A stretch of 64,000 nt of DNA, from contig NZ_JBNAFR010000005.1 in NCBI RefSeq assembly GCF_049800775.1, forward strand, positions 186,001 to 250,000, written 5' to 3'. The notes under the pieces were generated by a model. The model made no database searches. It had not been told where the DNA came from and worked only from the letters and a program-made list of their open reading frames with translations. This DNA is from Dinoroseobacter sp049800775. Its GTDB lineage: Bacteria; Pseudomonadota; Alphaproteobacteria; Rhodobacterales; Rhodobacteraceae. The position numbers and the translations under genes were made by a program. Of the stretch, positions 46,510-54,240 are shown piece after piece. Every line of letters begins with the position of its first letter. Position 1 is the first letter of the stretch.

Positions 46510-46634
46510 CTGGTGCTCCTTGATCCCGAGTCCCCAAAGGGTTTAGCGGTGCGGAAAATGGCCGACAAGGCGCAGGTCGTCGCGGCCTTGTCACCGACCT
46601 AGCAGAAAAACTTCGGAAAGGCGATTGCGGGCCG

Positions 46635-46663
46635 TTGACACCCCCTCAAAGCCTCTGTAACTC
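46635..46663 (+). promoter_or_regulatory. Probable sigma-70 promoter of tRNA-Leu
   Basis: TTGACA at 46635-46640 is a consensus -35 box; a weak -10 box (TAACTC) follows after 17 bases, about 18 bases before the mature tRNA 5' end. Confidence 0.55.
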
Positions 46664-46680
46664 ACCGCCTCACGACACCT

Positions 46681-46767
46681 GCCCAGGTGGCGGAATTGGT
46701 AGACGCGCTAGCTTCAGGTGCTAGTGTCCGTATGGACGTGGAGGTTCGAGTCCTCTCCTGGGCACCA
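46681..46767 (+). tRNA. tRNA-Leu (anticodon CAG)
   Basis: An 87-base gene including encoded CCA. The acceptor arm GCCCAGG pairs with CCTGGGC; the anticodon stem CTAGC/GCTAG encloses TTCAGGT with CAG at 46715-46717. A long variable arm (TGTCCGTATGGACG) marks a class II tRNA, and the T arm contains GGTTCGAGTCC. It reads CUG, the main Leu codon of this high-GC genome. Confidence 0.97.
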
Positions 46768-46840
46768 TTCCCCTTCCGTGCCGCATTGACAGGGTCATGT
46801 CGCCTTTGGCGACGAGACACCGATCACAGAAGGGGGTCAG

Positions 46841-47452
46841 ATGACCAATCACCTGCACATGAATGATTTGCCTGATGGGCTGGATCTGGGGCCGGTTGTG
46901 GCCATTGATACCGAGACCATGGGCCTTGTGCCACAGCGCGACCGGCTCTGCGTCGTGCAGCTGTCCTCCGGGGACGGAAACGCGCATGTGGTCAAGATCG
47001 GCCAGGGGCAGACCGAGGCCCCGAATCTCTGCCGGATGCTGGCGGACCCGGCGGTGACCAAACTCTTTCATTTCGCGCGATTCGATGTGGCGGCACTGGA
47101 AAAGACCTTTGGGGTGACTACCACGCCGATCTATTGCACCAAGATCGCTTCCAAGCTTGTACGCACCTATACGGATCGCCACGGGCTCAAGGCGCTGCTG
47201 CATGAGTTGCTGGCGGTGGATGTCTCCAAGGCGCAGCAGAGCTCTGATTGGGGCGCGCCCACCCTGACCGAGGCGCAGGTGGAATACGCGGCCTCGGACG
47301 TGCTCTATCTTCACCGCCTCAAGGAGGCGCTGGACGGCATGCTCGCCCGCGAGGGCCGCACCGAGCTGGCACAGGCCTGTTTTGACTTCCTGCCGACTCG
47401 GGCACAGCTCGATCTGGGCGGCTGGTCCGAGATGGACATCTTCCACCACTGA
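46841..47452 (+). CDS. rnd: Ribonuclease D-type 3'-5' exonuclease
   Basis: 203 residues, only the DEDDy exonuclease domain. Exo I is VVAIDTETMGLV, exo II is KLFHFARFDVAAL and exo III is VEYAASDVLYLHRL. The HRDC domain of E. coli RNase D is absent, as is usual for the short alphaproteobacterial form. It likely trims 3' ends of tRNA precursors. It lies 73 bases after tRNA-Leu and just before kdsD with a 11-base gap, so it is probably the first gene of the kdsD-lpt run. Confidence 0.92.
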   Translation: MTNHLHMNDLPDGLDLGPVVAIDTETMGLVPQRDRLCVVQLSSGDGNAHVVKIGQGQTEAPNLCRMLADPAVTKLFHFARFDVAALEKTFGVTTTPIYCTKIASKLVRTYTDRHGLKALLHELLAVDVSKAQQSSDWGAPTLTEAQVEYAASDVLYLHRLKEALDGMLAREGRTELAQACFDFLPTRAQLDLGGWSEMDIFHH

Positions 47453-47463
47453 AAGGCCGCGCA

Positions 47464-48426
47464 ATGGCACAGACGTCGTTCCAGGAGATCGCACGACGCG
47501 TCATCGGCATCGAGGCCGATGGCCTCGCGCAGCTGGCCGCCGGGCTCGATGACAGCTTTGACCGCGCGGTCGAGACGATTCTCGAGGCCCGGGGACGGGT
47601 GATCGTATCGGGCATGGGCAAATCCGGGCATATCGCGCGCAAGATGGCCGCGACCTTTGCCTCCACCGGGACCCCGGCGCATTTTGTCCACCCGGCTGAG
47701 GCGAGCCATGGCGATCTGGGCATGATGGCGGCGGGCGATGTGGTTCTGGTGCTGTCGAATTCCGGCGAGACGCCCGAGCTTGCGGATCTGGTCGCCTATA
47801 CACGGCGCTTCCGGATCCCGCTGATCGGGGTGGCCAGCAAGCCCGAGAGCACGCTTTTGCGCCAGTCCGACGTGGCGCTGGTCCTGCCCAAGGCACCCGA
47901 GGCCTGCGGTACGGGCATCGTGCCCACAACATCGACCACCATGACGCTGGCCCTCGGGGATGCCTTGGCCGTGGCCCTGATGGAGCACCGCCAGTTCAGC
48001 CCCGAGAATTTCCGTGACTTCCATCCGGGCGGCAAGCTGGGCGCGCGGCTCTCGAAGGTTGCCGATCTGATGCATCGCCATGACGAGCTCCCGCTGATCG
48101 CCGAAACCGCAGAGATGGGCGATGCCCTGCTGGAGATCAGCCAGAAAGGTTTTGGCGTTGTCGGCGTGACCCGCGCGGGCGCGCTGGCCGGGGTGATCAC
48201 CGATGGCGACCTGCGGCGGCATATGTCCGGCCTGCTGGAGCTGCGGGCGGGCGATGTCATGACAAGCGACCCGCTGACCATCGCACCGGAGGCGCTGGCC
48301 GAAGAGGCCGTGGCGATCATGAACGATCGCAAGATCACCTGCCTCTTTGTGGTGCCTGCCGAGGGACCGCGGGTGCCCGCCGGGTTCCTGCATATCCACG
48401 ACTGCCTGCGCGCCGGGATTGGCTGA
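47464..48426 (+). CDS. kdsD: Arabinose-5-phosphate isomerase (KpsF/KdsD)
   Basis: 320 residues. The SIS domain (residues about 40-175) has VIVSGMGKSGHIARKMAATF and PAEASHGDLGMM, with the sugar-phosphate loop LVLSNSGETPEL. Two CBS domains follow (about 205-260 and 270-318; GVITDGDLRRHM is typical). It interconverts ribulose-5-P and arabinose-5-P, the first step to Kdo. It leads the lptC-lptA-lptB run with a 3-base gap to lptC, coupling Kdo supply with LPS transport. Confidence 0.95.
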   Translation: MAQTSFQEIARRVIGIEADGLAQLAAGLDDSFDRAVETILEARGRVIVSGMGKSGHIARKMAATFASTGTPAHFVHPAEASHGDLGMMAAGDVVLVLSNSGETPELADLVAYTRRFRIPLIGVASKPESTLLRQSDVALVLPKAPEACGTGIVPTTSTTMTLALGDALAVALMEHRQFSPENFRDFHPGGKLGARLSKVADLMHRHDELPLIAETAEMGDALLEISQKGFGVVGVTRAGALAGVITDGDLRRHMSGLLELRAGDVMTSDPLTIAPEALAEEAVAIMNDRKITCLFVVPAEGPRVPAGFLHIHDCLRAGIG

Positions 48427-48429
48427 GCC

Positions 48430-49032
48430 ATGCCCCGGGCCGACAACCGCTATTCGCAGTTCGTCTCGGCGGCCAAGATCATCCTGCCGCTGGCCGGGCT
48501 GGGCCTGATGTCGAGCCTGTTCCTGATCTCGGGCGCGGGCGACACCCAGCAGGAGATCCCGTTCTCCGAGGTCGAGCTCGAAGAGATCGTCGAAGGGCAG
48601 CGGATCTTTCAGCCGCGCTATCAGACCGTGCTGGACGATGGCTCCGAGCTTGAACTTGTCGCCGAAAGTGCCCGCCCCCTGCTGACCAACCCCAACCAGT
48701 TCATGGCCAACGAAATCTCGGGCCGGGTCTTCGCCCTGGACGGCTTGCAGGTCGATATCCGCGCCGCGCGCGGCGTCGTCGACAATGCCACCGACACCGT
48801 GCGCGTCGAAGGCGGGCTGCGCCTGTCCCGCACGGATGGCTTTGTCCTCAGCGCCGAAGGGGCCGAGGCCCGTCTGGATGGGCAAACCGCCCAAAGCCGG
48901 GGCGATGTGATCGTTCTGGGGCCGGGGATCACCCTGAATGCCGGATCCGCCGAATATCGGCGCGACCCCGAGAGCGGCGCGGCGCAGCTGCTGTTCACAC
49001 AAGGTGTGAAACTGGTATACACACCCCAGTGA
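48430..49032 (+). CDS. lptC: LPS export protein LptC
   Basis: 200 residues with a single N-terminal membrane anchor (IILPLAGLGLMSSLFLISGA) and a periplasmic beta-jellyroll (QRIFQPRYQTVLDDGSELEL, AEGAEARLDGQTAQSRGDVI). It bridges the LptB2FG ABC transporter and LptA. Sequence identity within LptC is low, but fold, length and position between kdsD and lptA make the call firm. Confidence 0.92.
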   Translation: MPRADNRYSQFVSAAKIILPLAGLGLMSSLFLISGAGDTQQEIPFSEVELEEIVEGQRIFQPRYQTVLDDGSELELVAESARPLLTNPNQFMANEISGRVFALDGLQVDIRAARGVVDNATDTVRVEGGLRLSRTDGFVLSAEGAEARLDGQTAQSRGDVIVLGPGITLNAGSAEYRRDPESGAAQLLFTQGVKLVYTPQ

Positions 49033-49045
49033 CGTTGGAGGTTCC

Positions 49046-49555
49046 ATGGGTTTGGTCTTGGTAAGAAATGCACTGGCAGGGGCGATGATCGCCGCGACAG
49101 CGCTGTGGAACATGGCCGCCGCCCAGGGGACGGAAATCTCGCTCGGGGACGCGCGGGTCGACCGATCTGCCCCTGTCGAGATCGACGCGGATGCGCTGGC
49201 CGTGAACCGGCAAGATGGCAGCGCCGTGTTTTCCGGCAATGTGCGTGTCACCCAGGGCGCGCTCAAGCTTGAAGCCGACGAAGTTCAGGTCAGCTATGAT
49301 GAGGCCGCCGCCGAAGGCCAGAGCGCGATCCGCGAAGTGCGCGCCGAGGGGAATGTCCTGATGGTGTCGGGACCCGATGCCGCCGAGAGCCAGCGCGCGA
49401 TCTACACCCCCGGTGCCAACGAGATCCGGCTGAGCGGCGATGTCCTGCTGAGCCAAGGCCAGATCGTGATCGCCGGCGATGCCCTGGTGGTCGATCTGAC
49501 CACCGGCATCGGCCAGATGGAGGGGCGGGTCCGCACCGTTCTGCAACCGCAATGA
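49046..49555 (+). CDS. lptA: LPS transport periplasmic protein LptA
   Basis: 169 residues with a signal peptide (about 1-26) and the OstA-like beta-taco: APVEIDADALAVNRQDGSAV, FSGNVRVTQGALKLEADEV, AEGNVLMVSGPDAAESQRA and LSGDVLLSQGQIVIAGDALV. Head-to-tail LptA carries LPS through the periplasm. Its stop overlaps the lptB ATG by 4 bases. GGAGG precedes the start. Confidence 0.94.
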   Translation: MGLVLVRNALAGAMIAATALWNMAAAQGTEISLGDARVDRSAPVEIDADALAVNRQDGSAVFSGNVRVTQGALKLEADEVQVSYDEAAAEGQSAIREVRAEGNVLMVSGPDAAESQRAIYTPGANEIRLSGDVLLSQGQIVIAGDALVVDLTTGIGQMEGRVRTVLQPQ

Positions 49556-50310
49556 GCCCCGCCGCGTTCGAAGTGACCGAGGGCTCGGTCGGGTTGAACA
49601 TCCGCAACCTGCGCAAGAGCTACAAACGCCGCCCGGTGATCCGCGATGTCAGCCTTGAGGTCACCCGCGGCGAGGTCGTGGCCCTGCTGGGTCCGAACGG
49701 CTCGGGCAAGACCACCTGTTTCTACGCCATCGCAGGGCTGCTGACGCCCGAGGCCGGGATCGTCTCGATCGACGGGCGGGATGCCACGATGCTGCCCATG
49801 TACCGCCGGGCCAAGCTCGGGATCGGCTACCTGCCGCAGGAAATGTCGATCTTTCGCGGCATGAGCGTGGAGGACAATATCCGCGCGATCCTTGAGGTGA
49901 ACACACGCGACCGAACCAAGCGGATGGAACGGCTCGAGGAACTTCTGTCGGAATTCAATATCGAGCATCTGCGCCGCACCTCGGCACTGGCCCTCTCGGG
50001 CGGGGAACGGCGGCGGGTTGAAATCGCGCGCTGCCTTGCGGCGGATCCGAAATACTTGTTGCTCGATGAGCCCTTTGCCGGGGTCGATCCGATTGCCGTG
50101 GGCGATATCCGCGCGCTGGTCGCGCAGCTTAAGACCCGTGGGATCGGCGTCCTGATCACCGACCACAATGTCCGCGAAACGCTGGAGATCGTGGACCGGG
50201 CCTATATCCTTCATGACGGCGTCGTCCTGATGAGCGGGACCCGTGAAGAGGTGATCCGCGACGAGAATGTGCGGCGCGTCTATCTCGGCAACACCTTCAC
50301 GGTCACCTGA
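49552..50310 (+). CDS. lptB: LPS export ABC transporter ATPase LptB
   Basis: 252 residues. Walker A GPNGSGKTT, Q-loop GYLPQEMSIFRGM, signature LSGGERRRVEIAR, Walker B YLLLDEPFAGVDP and the switch His in VLITDHNVRETLEI are all intact. The motif set is characteristic of LptB rather than of other importers. It powers extraction of LPS from the inner membrane with LptFG, which are not in the window. Confidence 0.97.
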   Translation: MSPAAFEVTEGSVGLNIRNLRKSYKRRPVIRDVSLEVTRGEVVALLGPNGSGKTTCFYAIAGLLTPEAGIVSIDGRDATMLPMYRRAKLGIGYLPQEMSIFRGMSVEDNIRAILEVNTRDRTKRMERLEELLSEFNIEHLRRTSALALSGGERRRVEIARCLAADPKYLLLDEPFAGVDPIAVGDIRALVAQLKTRGIGVLITDHNVRETLEIVDRAYILHDGVVLMSGTREEVIRDENVRRVYLGNTFTVT

Positions 50311-50317
50311 GCCCCCG

Positions 50318-51634
50318 ATGCCTGCGCAGCGCGATGGCCTGACCCTCCGCCAGCAGCAGCGGCTCACGCTCACCCCTGAAATGCGCACGACCCTGTCGGT
50401 GCTGCGCATGTCCGGCACCGCGCTTCAGGAGCATCTGGAGGCGCAGGCGGCCGAAAACCCGATCCTGACCCTGCGCCGCCCGAGATCCGAGGCCAGCGGG
50501 GTCGCGCCGAGCGGGCCATCGGCCTATGATCTGGCGCTCGACACCACGGGGGCAGAGCGGTCGCTGGGCGAGCGGCTGCGCGCGCAACTGAGCCTGATGG
50601 CGCTGGAGCCACAGGTTCAGGACATCGCCTTTGTGCTGACATGGTCCCTCAGCGATACCGGTTATCTCGATATCGACCTCGCGGATCTGGCGCAGGAAGT
50701 GCAGCTGCCCGCGGACCGGATCGAGACCGCCCTTGCGGCGCTGCAGGCCTGCGAGCCCGCGGGGGTGGGCGCACGATCATTGGCGGAGTGCCTGTCACTG
50801 CAACTGATCGAACTGGGCTTCGAAGCGGATCTGGCCCAAGCGGCAACGCGGGTTCTCGACAGGCTCGCCGCTGGTGAGATCGCCAAGGCCGCCCGCGCCA
50901 CGGGTCTGGACGCGGCCGCGCTGGCCGAAATTGCCGAGGCTCTGCCCAAACTGACCCCCTATCCCGGGCAGGCCGCCCTGCCCGCCCCCCGGGTGAGCCT
51001 GCCGGATGTCGAGCTGCGCTTCCCGGACGGCGCATCGCCCGAGATCACCGTGCTGCGTGGCAACGCCCGAACCCTGGAGCTCGACGAAGAGCTTCTGAGC
51101 GTTGCGCGGCTCGAATCAGATACGGCACTGGCCAGTTACGGCACCGAAGCCGAGGCACTCCGCCGGGCGTTGAGCTATCGGACGACGACTCTCACACGGA
51201 TTGTGGCCTTTCTCGGGGATTATCAGATCGGATTCTTTCGCGAGGGCGGGGCCGCCATGAAGCCCCTGACGCGCACCCAACTGGCCCAGGAGCTCAAGCT
51301 GCACCCCACAACGGTGGGGCGTGCTGTCGCAGACAAGACCCTCGCGCATCCCGGCGGGGTTGTGCCGCTTTCGGCGTTCTTTTCAGCGACTTTGGGCGCG
51401 GACTCACAAGATGCAGTGAGCGCTTATGGCGCGCAGGCCAGGATTGCGGCCCTCGTGGCCGGGGAAACCGAAGACGCGATCCTGACGGACACGGAAATTG
51501 CCCATAAGTTGAAAAACGAAGGCGTTGACATCGCACGTCGAACTGTCGCCAAATACAGGGGATGCTTGAACATCCCGTCATCCTACGATCGCAAGCGCCT
51601 CAGGGCAGCGGCACGGATGCGCGGCCGGGTGTGA
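50318..51634 (+). CDS. rpoN: RNA polymerase sigma-54 factor
   Basis: 438 residues. The Gln-rich region I (LTLRQQQRLTLTPEMRTTLS), core-binding region and DNA-binding region III are visible, including the HTH TRTQLAQELKLHPTTVGRAV and the RpoN box ARRTVAKYR near the C-terminus. It is somewhat short because region II is reduced, as is common in Rhodobacterales. The ATG at 50318 gives a start right before region I, 7 bases after lptB. The order lptB-rpoN-hpf-ptsN is conserved widely in proteobacteria. Confidence 0.96.
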   Translation: MPAQRDGLTLRQQQRLTLTPEMRTTLSVLRMSGTALQEHLEAQAAENPILTLRRPRSEASGVAPSGPSAYDLALDTTGAERSLGERLRAQLSLMALEPQVQDIAFVLTWSLSDTGYLDIDLADLAQEVQLPADRIETALAALQACEPAGVGARSLAECLSLQLIELGFEADLAQAATRVLDRLAAGEIAKAARATGLDAAALAEIAEALPKLTPYPGQAALPAPRVSLPDVELRFPDGASPEITVLRGNARTLELDEELLSVARLESDTALASYGTEAEALRRALSYRTTTLTRIVAFLGDYQIGFFREGGAAMKPLTRTQLAQELKLHPTTVGRAVADKTLAHPGGVVPLSAFFSATLGADSQDAVSAYGAQARIAALVAGETEDAILTDTEIAHKLKNEGVDIARRTVAKYRGCLNIPSSYDRKRLRAAARMRGRV

Positions 51635-51674
51635 CCACCCGGATGATCCCACTTCATGTAAGCCCATGGTTTCT

Positions 51675-51690
51675 CACCTGAATACAGGTG
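51675..51690 (+). promoter_or_regulatory. Hairpin in the 5' region of hpf
   Basis: CACCTG and CAGGTG pair around an AATA loop, 30 bases before the hpf ATG and just past the end of rpoN. It could influence hpf mRNA stability or translation, or be a protein-binding palindrome. There is no T-run. Confidence 0.45.
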
Positions 51691-51720
51691 CCATTCGGCT
51701 TGCGCATTCAGGGAGGTACC

Positions 51721-52296
51721 ATGCGCTACCAAATCACCGGCAAACAGATCGATATCGGCGAAGCCTTGCAGAGCCATGTGAAGGCCGAGCTTTCGGAGGC
51801 CGTCAGCAAATATGCTGAGCGCCCGACCGACGCGAATGTCGTGTTCTCAAAGGACGCCTATAACCACGTTTGCGAAGCGACGGTTCATCTGTCCACAGGG
51901 CTGACAGCCCAGGCCAAGGCCTCTGCCGGTGATATCTATGCGGCCTTTGACAAATGCAGCGAGAAGATGGAGAAGCAGCTTCGGCGATACAAGCGCCGGT
52001 TGAAGAACCATCACCGCGAGCGGACGGAACCCGTTGCACTTTCCGGCGCTGCTTCATATATCCTCGACGCAGCCGAAGTGTCCGAGGAACATGAGCCCGA
52101 GACGCTTCAGCCGATCATCGTTGCCGAAATGGAAACGACGATCCCATCTGTCTCCGTCGGGGAGGCGGTGATGCAGATGGAGCTTGCGGAGGCGCCTGTC
52201 CTGGTGTTTCGCAACGAGGGACACGGAGGGATCAACGTCGTGTATCGCCGCGAGGACGGCAATATCGGCTGGATTGATACCAAGTTGGATAGTTAA
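51721..52296 (+). CDS. hpf: Ribosome hibernation promoting factor, long form
   Basis: 191 residues. The N-terminal RaiA/YfiA domain (MRYQITGKQIDIGEALQSHV, then HLSTGLTAQAKASAGDIYAA, ending in RRYKRRLKNHH) is followed after an acidic linker by the C-terminal dimerisation domain (VVYRREDGNIGWIDTKLD). Long HPF alone forms 100S ribosome dimers in stationary phase. GGGAGGTACC precedes the ATG. Confidence 0.95.
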   Translation: MRYQITGKQIDIGEALQSHVKAELSEAVSKYAERPTDANVVFSKDAYNHVCEATVHLSTGLTAQAKASAGDIYAAFDKCSEKMEKQLRRYKRRLKNHHRERTEPVALSGAASYILDAAEVSEEHEPETLQPIIVAEMETTIPSVSVGEAVMQMELAEAPVLVFRNEGHGGINVVYRREDGNIGWIDTKLDS

Positions 52297-52319
52297 ACCG
52301 ACCAGGTCTCCTGGCGGGA

Positions 52320-52799
52320 ATGAAAGCGTTTGATATGGATCTGTCAGATTTGCTGGTCCCCGATGCCGTGAAGGTATTCGGGAATATGAGCAGCAAAAAA
52401 CGCCTTATGCAGGACCTGAGCGACATCGTTTGCTCGGCCTATGGCGTGTGCCCGGTCAATGCTGTCGACGCGCTTCAGGAACGTGAGGCTCTGGGACCCA
52501 CGGGTGTAGGGCATGGTGTTGCCCTGCCCCATGCGCGGCTCAAGGATATCGACCGGGTGGTCGGTGTCTTTGTCCGTCTGGAAAAGCCCATGGCGTTTGA
52601 TTCCGTCGATCGGCAGCCGGTCGACCTGATCTTTGGTCTCTTCGCACCCGAAGACAGCGGCGTTGCCCATCTCAAGGCGTTGGCACTGGTGTCGCGCACC
52701 CTGCGTGACCCGGGCGTCTGCGCCAAGCTGCGCGCCAATAGCGACAGCGGGACCCTCTACACGGTCCTGACCGAAGTTGAGAGCACCCGCGCGGCCTGA
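52320..52799 (+). CDS. ptsN: Nitrogen-regulatory PTS EIIA protein
   Basis: 159 residues of a PTS_EIIA_2 domain. The phosphoacceptor His lies in GVGHGVALPHARL, and DLIFGLFAPEDSGVAHLKAL is typical of EIIA-Ntr. It takes phosphate from Npr/EI-Ntr and regulates potassium and nitrogen metabolism. The ATG at 52320 is given, but the in-frame ATG at 52335 (start MDLSDLLVPDAV) matches relatives better; neither has a strong ribosome site. Confidence 0.94.
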   Translation: MKAFDMDLSDLLVPDAVKVFGNMSSKKRLMQDLSDIVCSAYGVCPVNAVDALQEREALGPTGVGHGVALPHARLKDIDRVVGVFVRLEKPMAFDSVDRQPVDLIFGLFAPEDSGVAHLKALALVSRTLRDPGVCAKLRANSDSGTLYTVLTEVESTRAA

Positions 52800-52808
52800 G
52801 CCGCGCGG
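52787..52808. terminator. Stem-loop between ptsN and the sulfotransferase gene
   Basis: Two copies of the self-complementary CCGCGCGG flank a 6-base loop across the ptsN stop codon, forming an 8-base stem where two transcription units converge. Confidence 0.6.
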
Positions 52809-54236
52809 TTATCCCCGATAATCCTGAAATCCGAAGGTCGCGAAATCGCGGGCATAGGCGGTGCGTGCGAGCTTCTCGAGCTCCGGCCCGTGGATCGCGT
52901 CCAGCCCGCTGGTGTCAAACCGCGGCACTTGATCTGGTGCCGGGCGGCCAAGCTCGGCAGCCAGCGCACGCAGATCCTCGGCAAGCCCCGGCCCGTCCCG
53001 CAGGATGCGGTCCGGCAGAGCCACCTGCGCCATGCCCTGCAGGACCGTCGTTTGCGCCATCCATGAGGGATCGATCCGCAGGCTGGTCTGCGCTGCGAGA
53101 TTGGGCTTGAGAAACCGCAGGAACCCGCGAAACGCCTTTTGCAAAGCCTGGTGCGGCAGATCCTCCGCCGGATAGCGCGGCGGCAGAGGCACCTTGTAGG
53201 CTGCGATCAACCCGTAGCGTAGCTCGGCAAAAGATTGCAGGTCACTCGGCAGGATCCGGGTGACAAAGGCCGTATAGGCCCGGGCCAGCGGATGCCGCAG
53301 CAAGGTGAAGGTGCGGCTGTCGGGATGGGCCGCGCGCCAGTCGCGCAGATCCTTCTGGCGCATGCCAGTGATCAGATCCGCAGGCGCGCACCCGTCCAGC
53401 GCCGCCATCCAATCGAGCACCGGATCGGGCTGCGGCCCCTCCATCGGCAGATAGAGCAACCCGGTCCCCGGGCAGGCCACGTAGCTGCGCACAGCCGGGC
53501 CGCGATCCACGGGCTGCGGCGGGACATGGTCGAGCCCGAAGGGATCCAGCGCCGCCACGGCCTCCCGCAGTTCTTCCATATTGGTGACCTTGGTCTCCAA
53601 CGGTTCGGGGTTCTGACGTTTCAGCGTCCGCTCGGGCCGGGGCAACCTGTGCCGCGAGCCGAGATAGGCCAGCGCCCCATTGATCACGTCGAGATCCTGC
53701 AGATCCTCGTAGCGCAGGGTCAAAGCCGTCTGCCCCGCCCGCGCCAGCCCCTGACGGATATCGGTCAGAAACGCGGTATAGGGCCCCATGAAGGCGGCAA
53801 ACGCCTCGGGGTCAAAGGGGATCGCATCGGTCTCGACCTGGCCCTTGGCATCGGTGAGCACCCATTGGTTCGACGCCAGCGCCCGCTGATAGGAGACAAA
53901 GCTGTCCAGCGGATTGCGCGTCAGCACGATCTTTGCCGCTCGGGGATCGGCCAGCGCCTGCGCCCGCATGCGCGGGTCGTGGTCATGAAAGAGACGGAAC
54001 CCGGCAAGGCCGGTGGCCTCCGCGCGCACCCGGGCCACAAGCGCGTTCGGATCCGCCTCGCGATCGGCAAGGGACAGGCCCAGATACTCCTCCTGGCCCT
54101 CATGGGCGATGAAATACGGATTGAAGAGCTCTCCGAAGCTGCGCACATCCGGGGCGGCGTTCAGGTTCCGCTCCAGGTAGTTGGAGCCGGTGCGCATGCC
54201 CGCGAAGATCACGAAATAGTCGAAGCGCTGGGTCAT
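52809..54236 (-). CDS. Two-domain sulfotransferase-like protein
   Basis: 475 residues. The first half has the PAPS-binding 5' loop in FAGMRTGSNYLERNL (instead of PKSGTTW) and the 3' site in KIVLTRNPLDSFVSYQRA. The second half opens with CPGTGLLYLPMEGP and has a second 3'-site-like motif, TFTLLRHPLARAYTAFV, so it looks like a second, diverged sulfotransferase domain. Such enzymes transfer sulfate from PAPS to sugars or other acceptors. It is the last gene of the glycosyltransferase run and ends at ptsN in a convergent arrangement. Surface-glycan sulfation is likely but not shown. Confidence 0.78.
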   Translation of the reverse strand: MTQRFDYFVIFAGMRTGSNYLERNLNAAPDVRSFGELFNPYFIAHEGQEEYLGLSLADREADPNALVARVRAEATGLAGFRLFHDHDPRMRAQALADPRAAKIVLTRNPLDSFVSYQRALASNQWVLTDAKGQVETDAIPFDPEAFAAFMGPYTAFLTDIRQGLARAGQTALTLRYEDLQDLDVINGALAYLGSRHRLPRPERTLKRQNPEPLETKVTNMEELREAVAALDPFGLDHVPPQPVDRGPAVRSYVACPGTGLLYLPMEGPQPDPVLDWMAALDGCAPADLITGMRQKDLRDWRAAHPDSRTFTLLRHPLARAYTAFVTRILPSDLQSFAELRYGLIAAYKVPLPPRYPAEDLPHQALQKAFRGFLRFLKPNLAAQTSLRIDPSWMAQTTVLQGMAQVALPDRILRDGPGLAEDLRALAAELGRPAPDQVPRFDTSGLDAIHGPELEKLARTAYARDFATFGFQDYRG

Positions 54237-54240
54237 CGGA

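Noticed and set aside
46721..47494. A minus-strand frame across the tRNA-Leu 3' end and rnd
   Set aside because: It overlaps an unambiguous tRNA and an RNase D gene with intact DEDD motifs.
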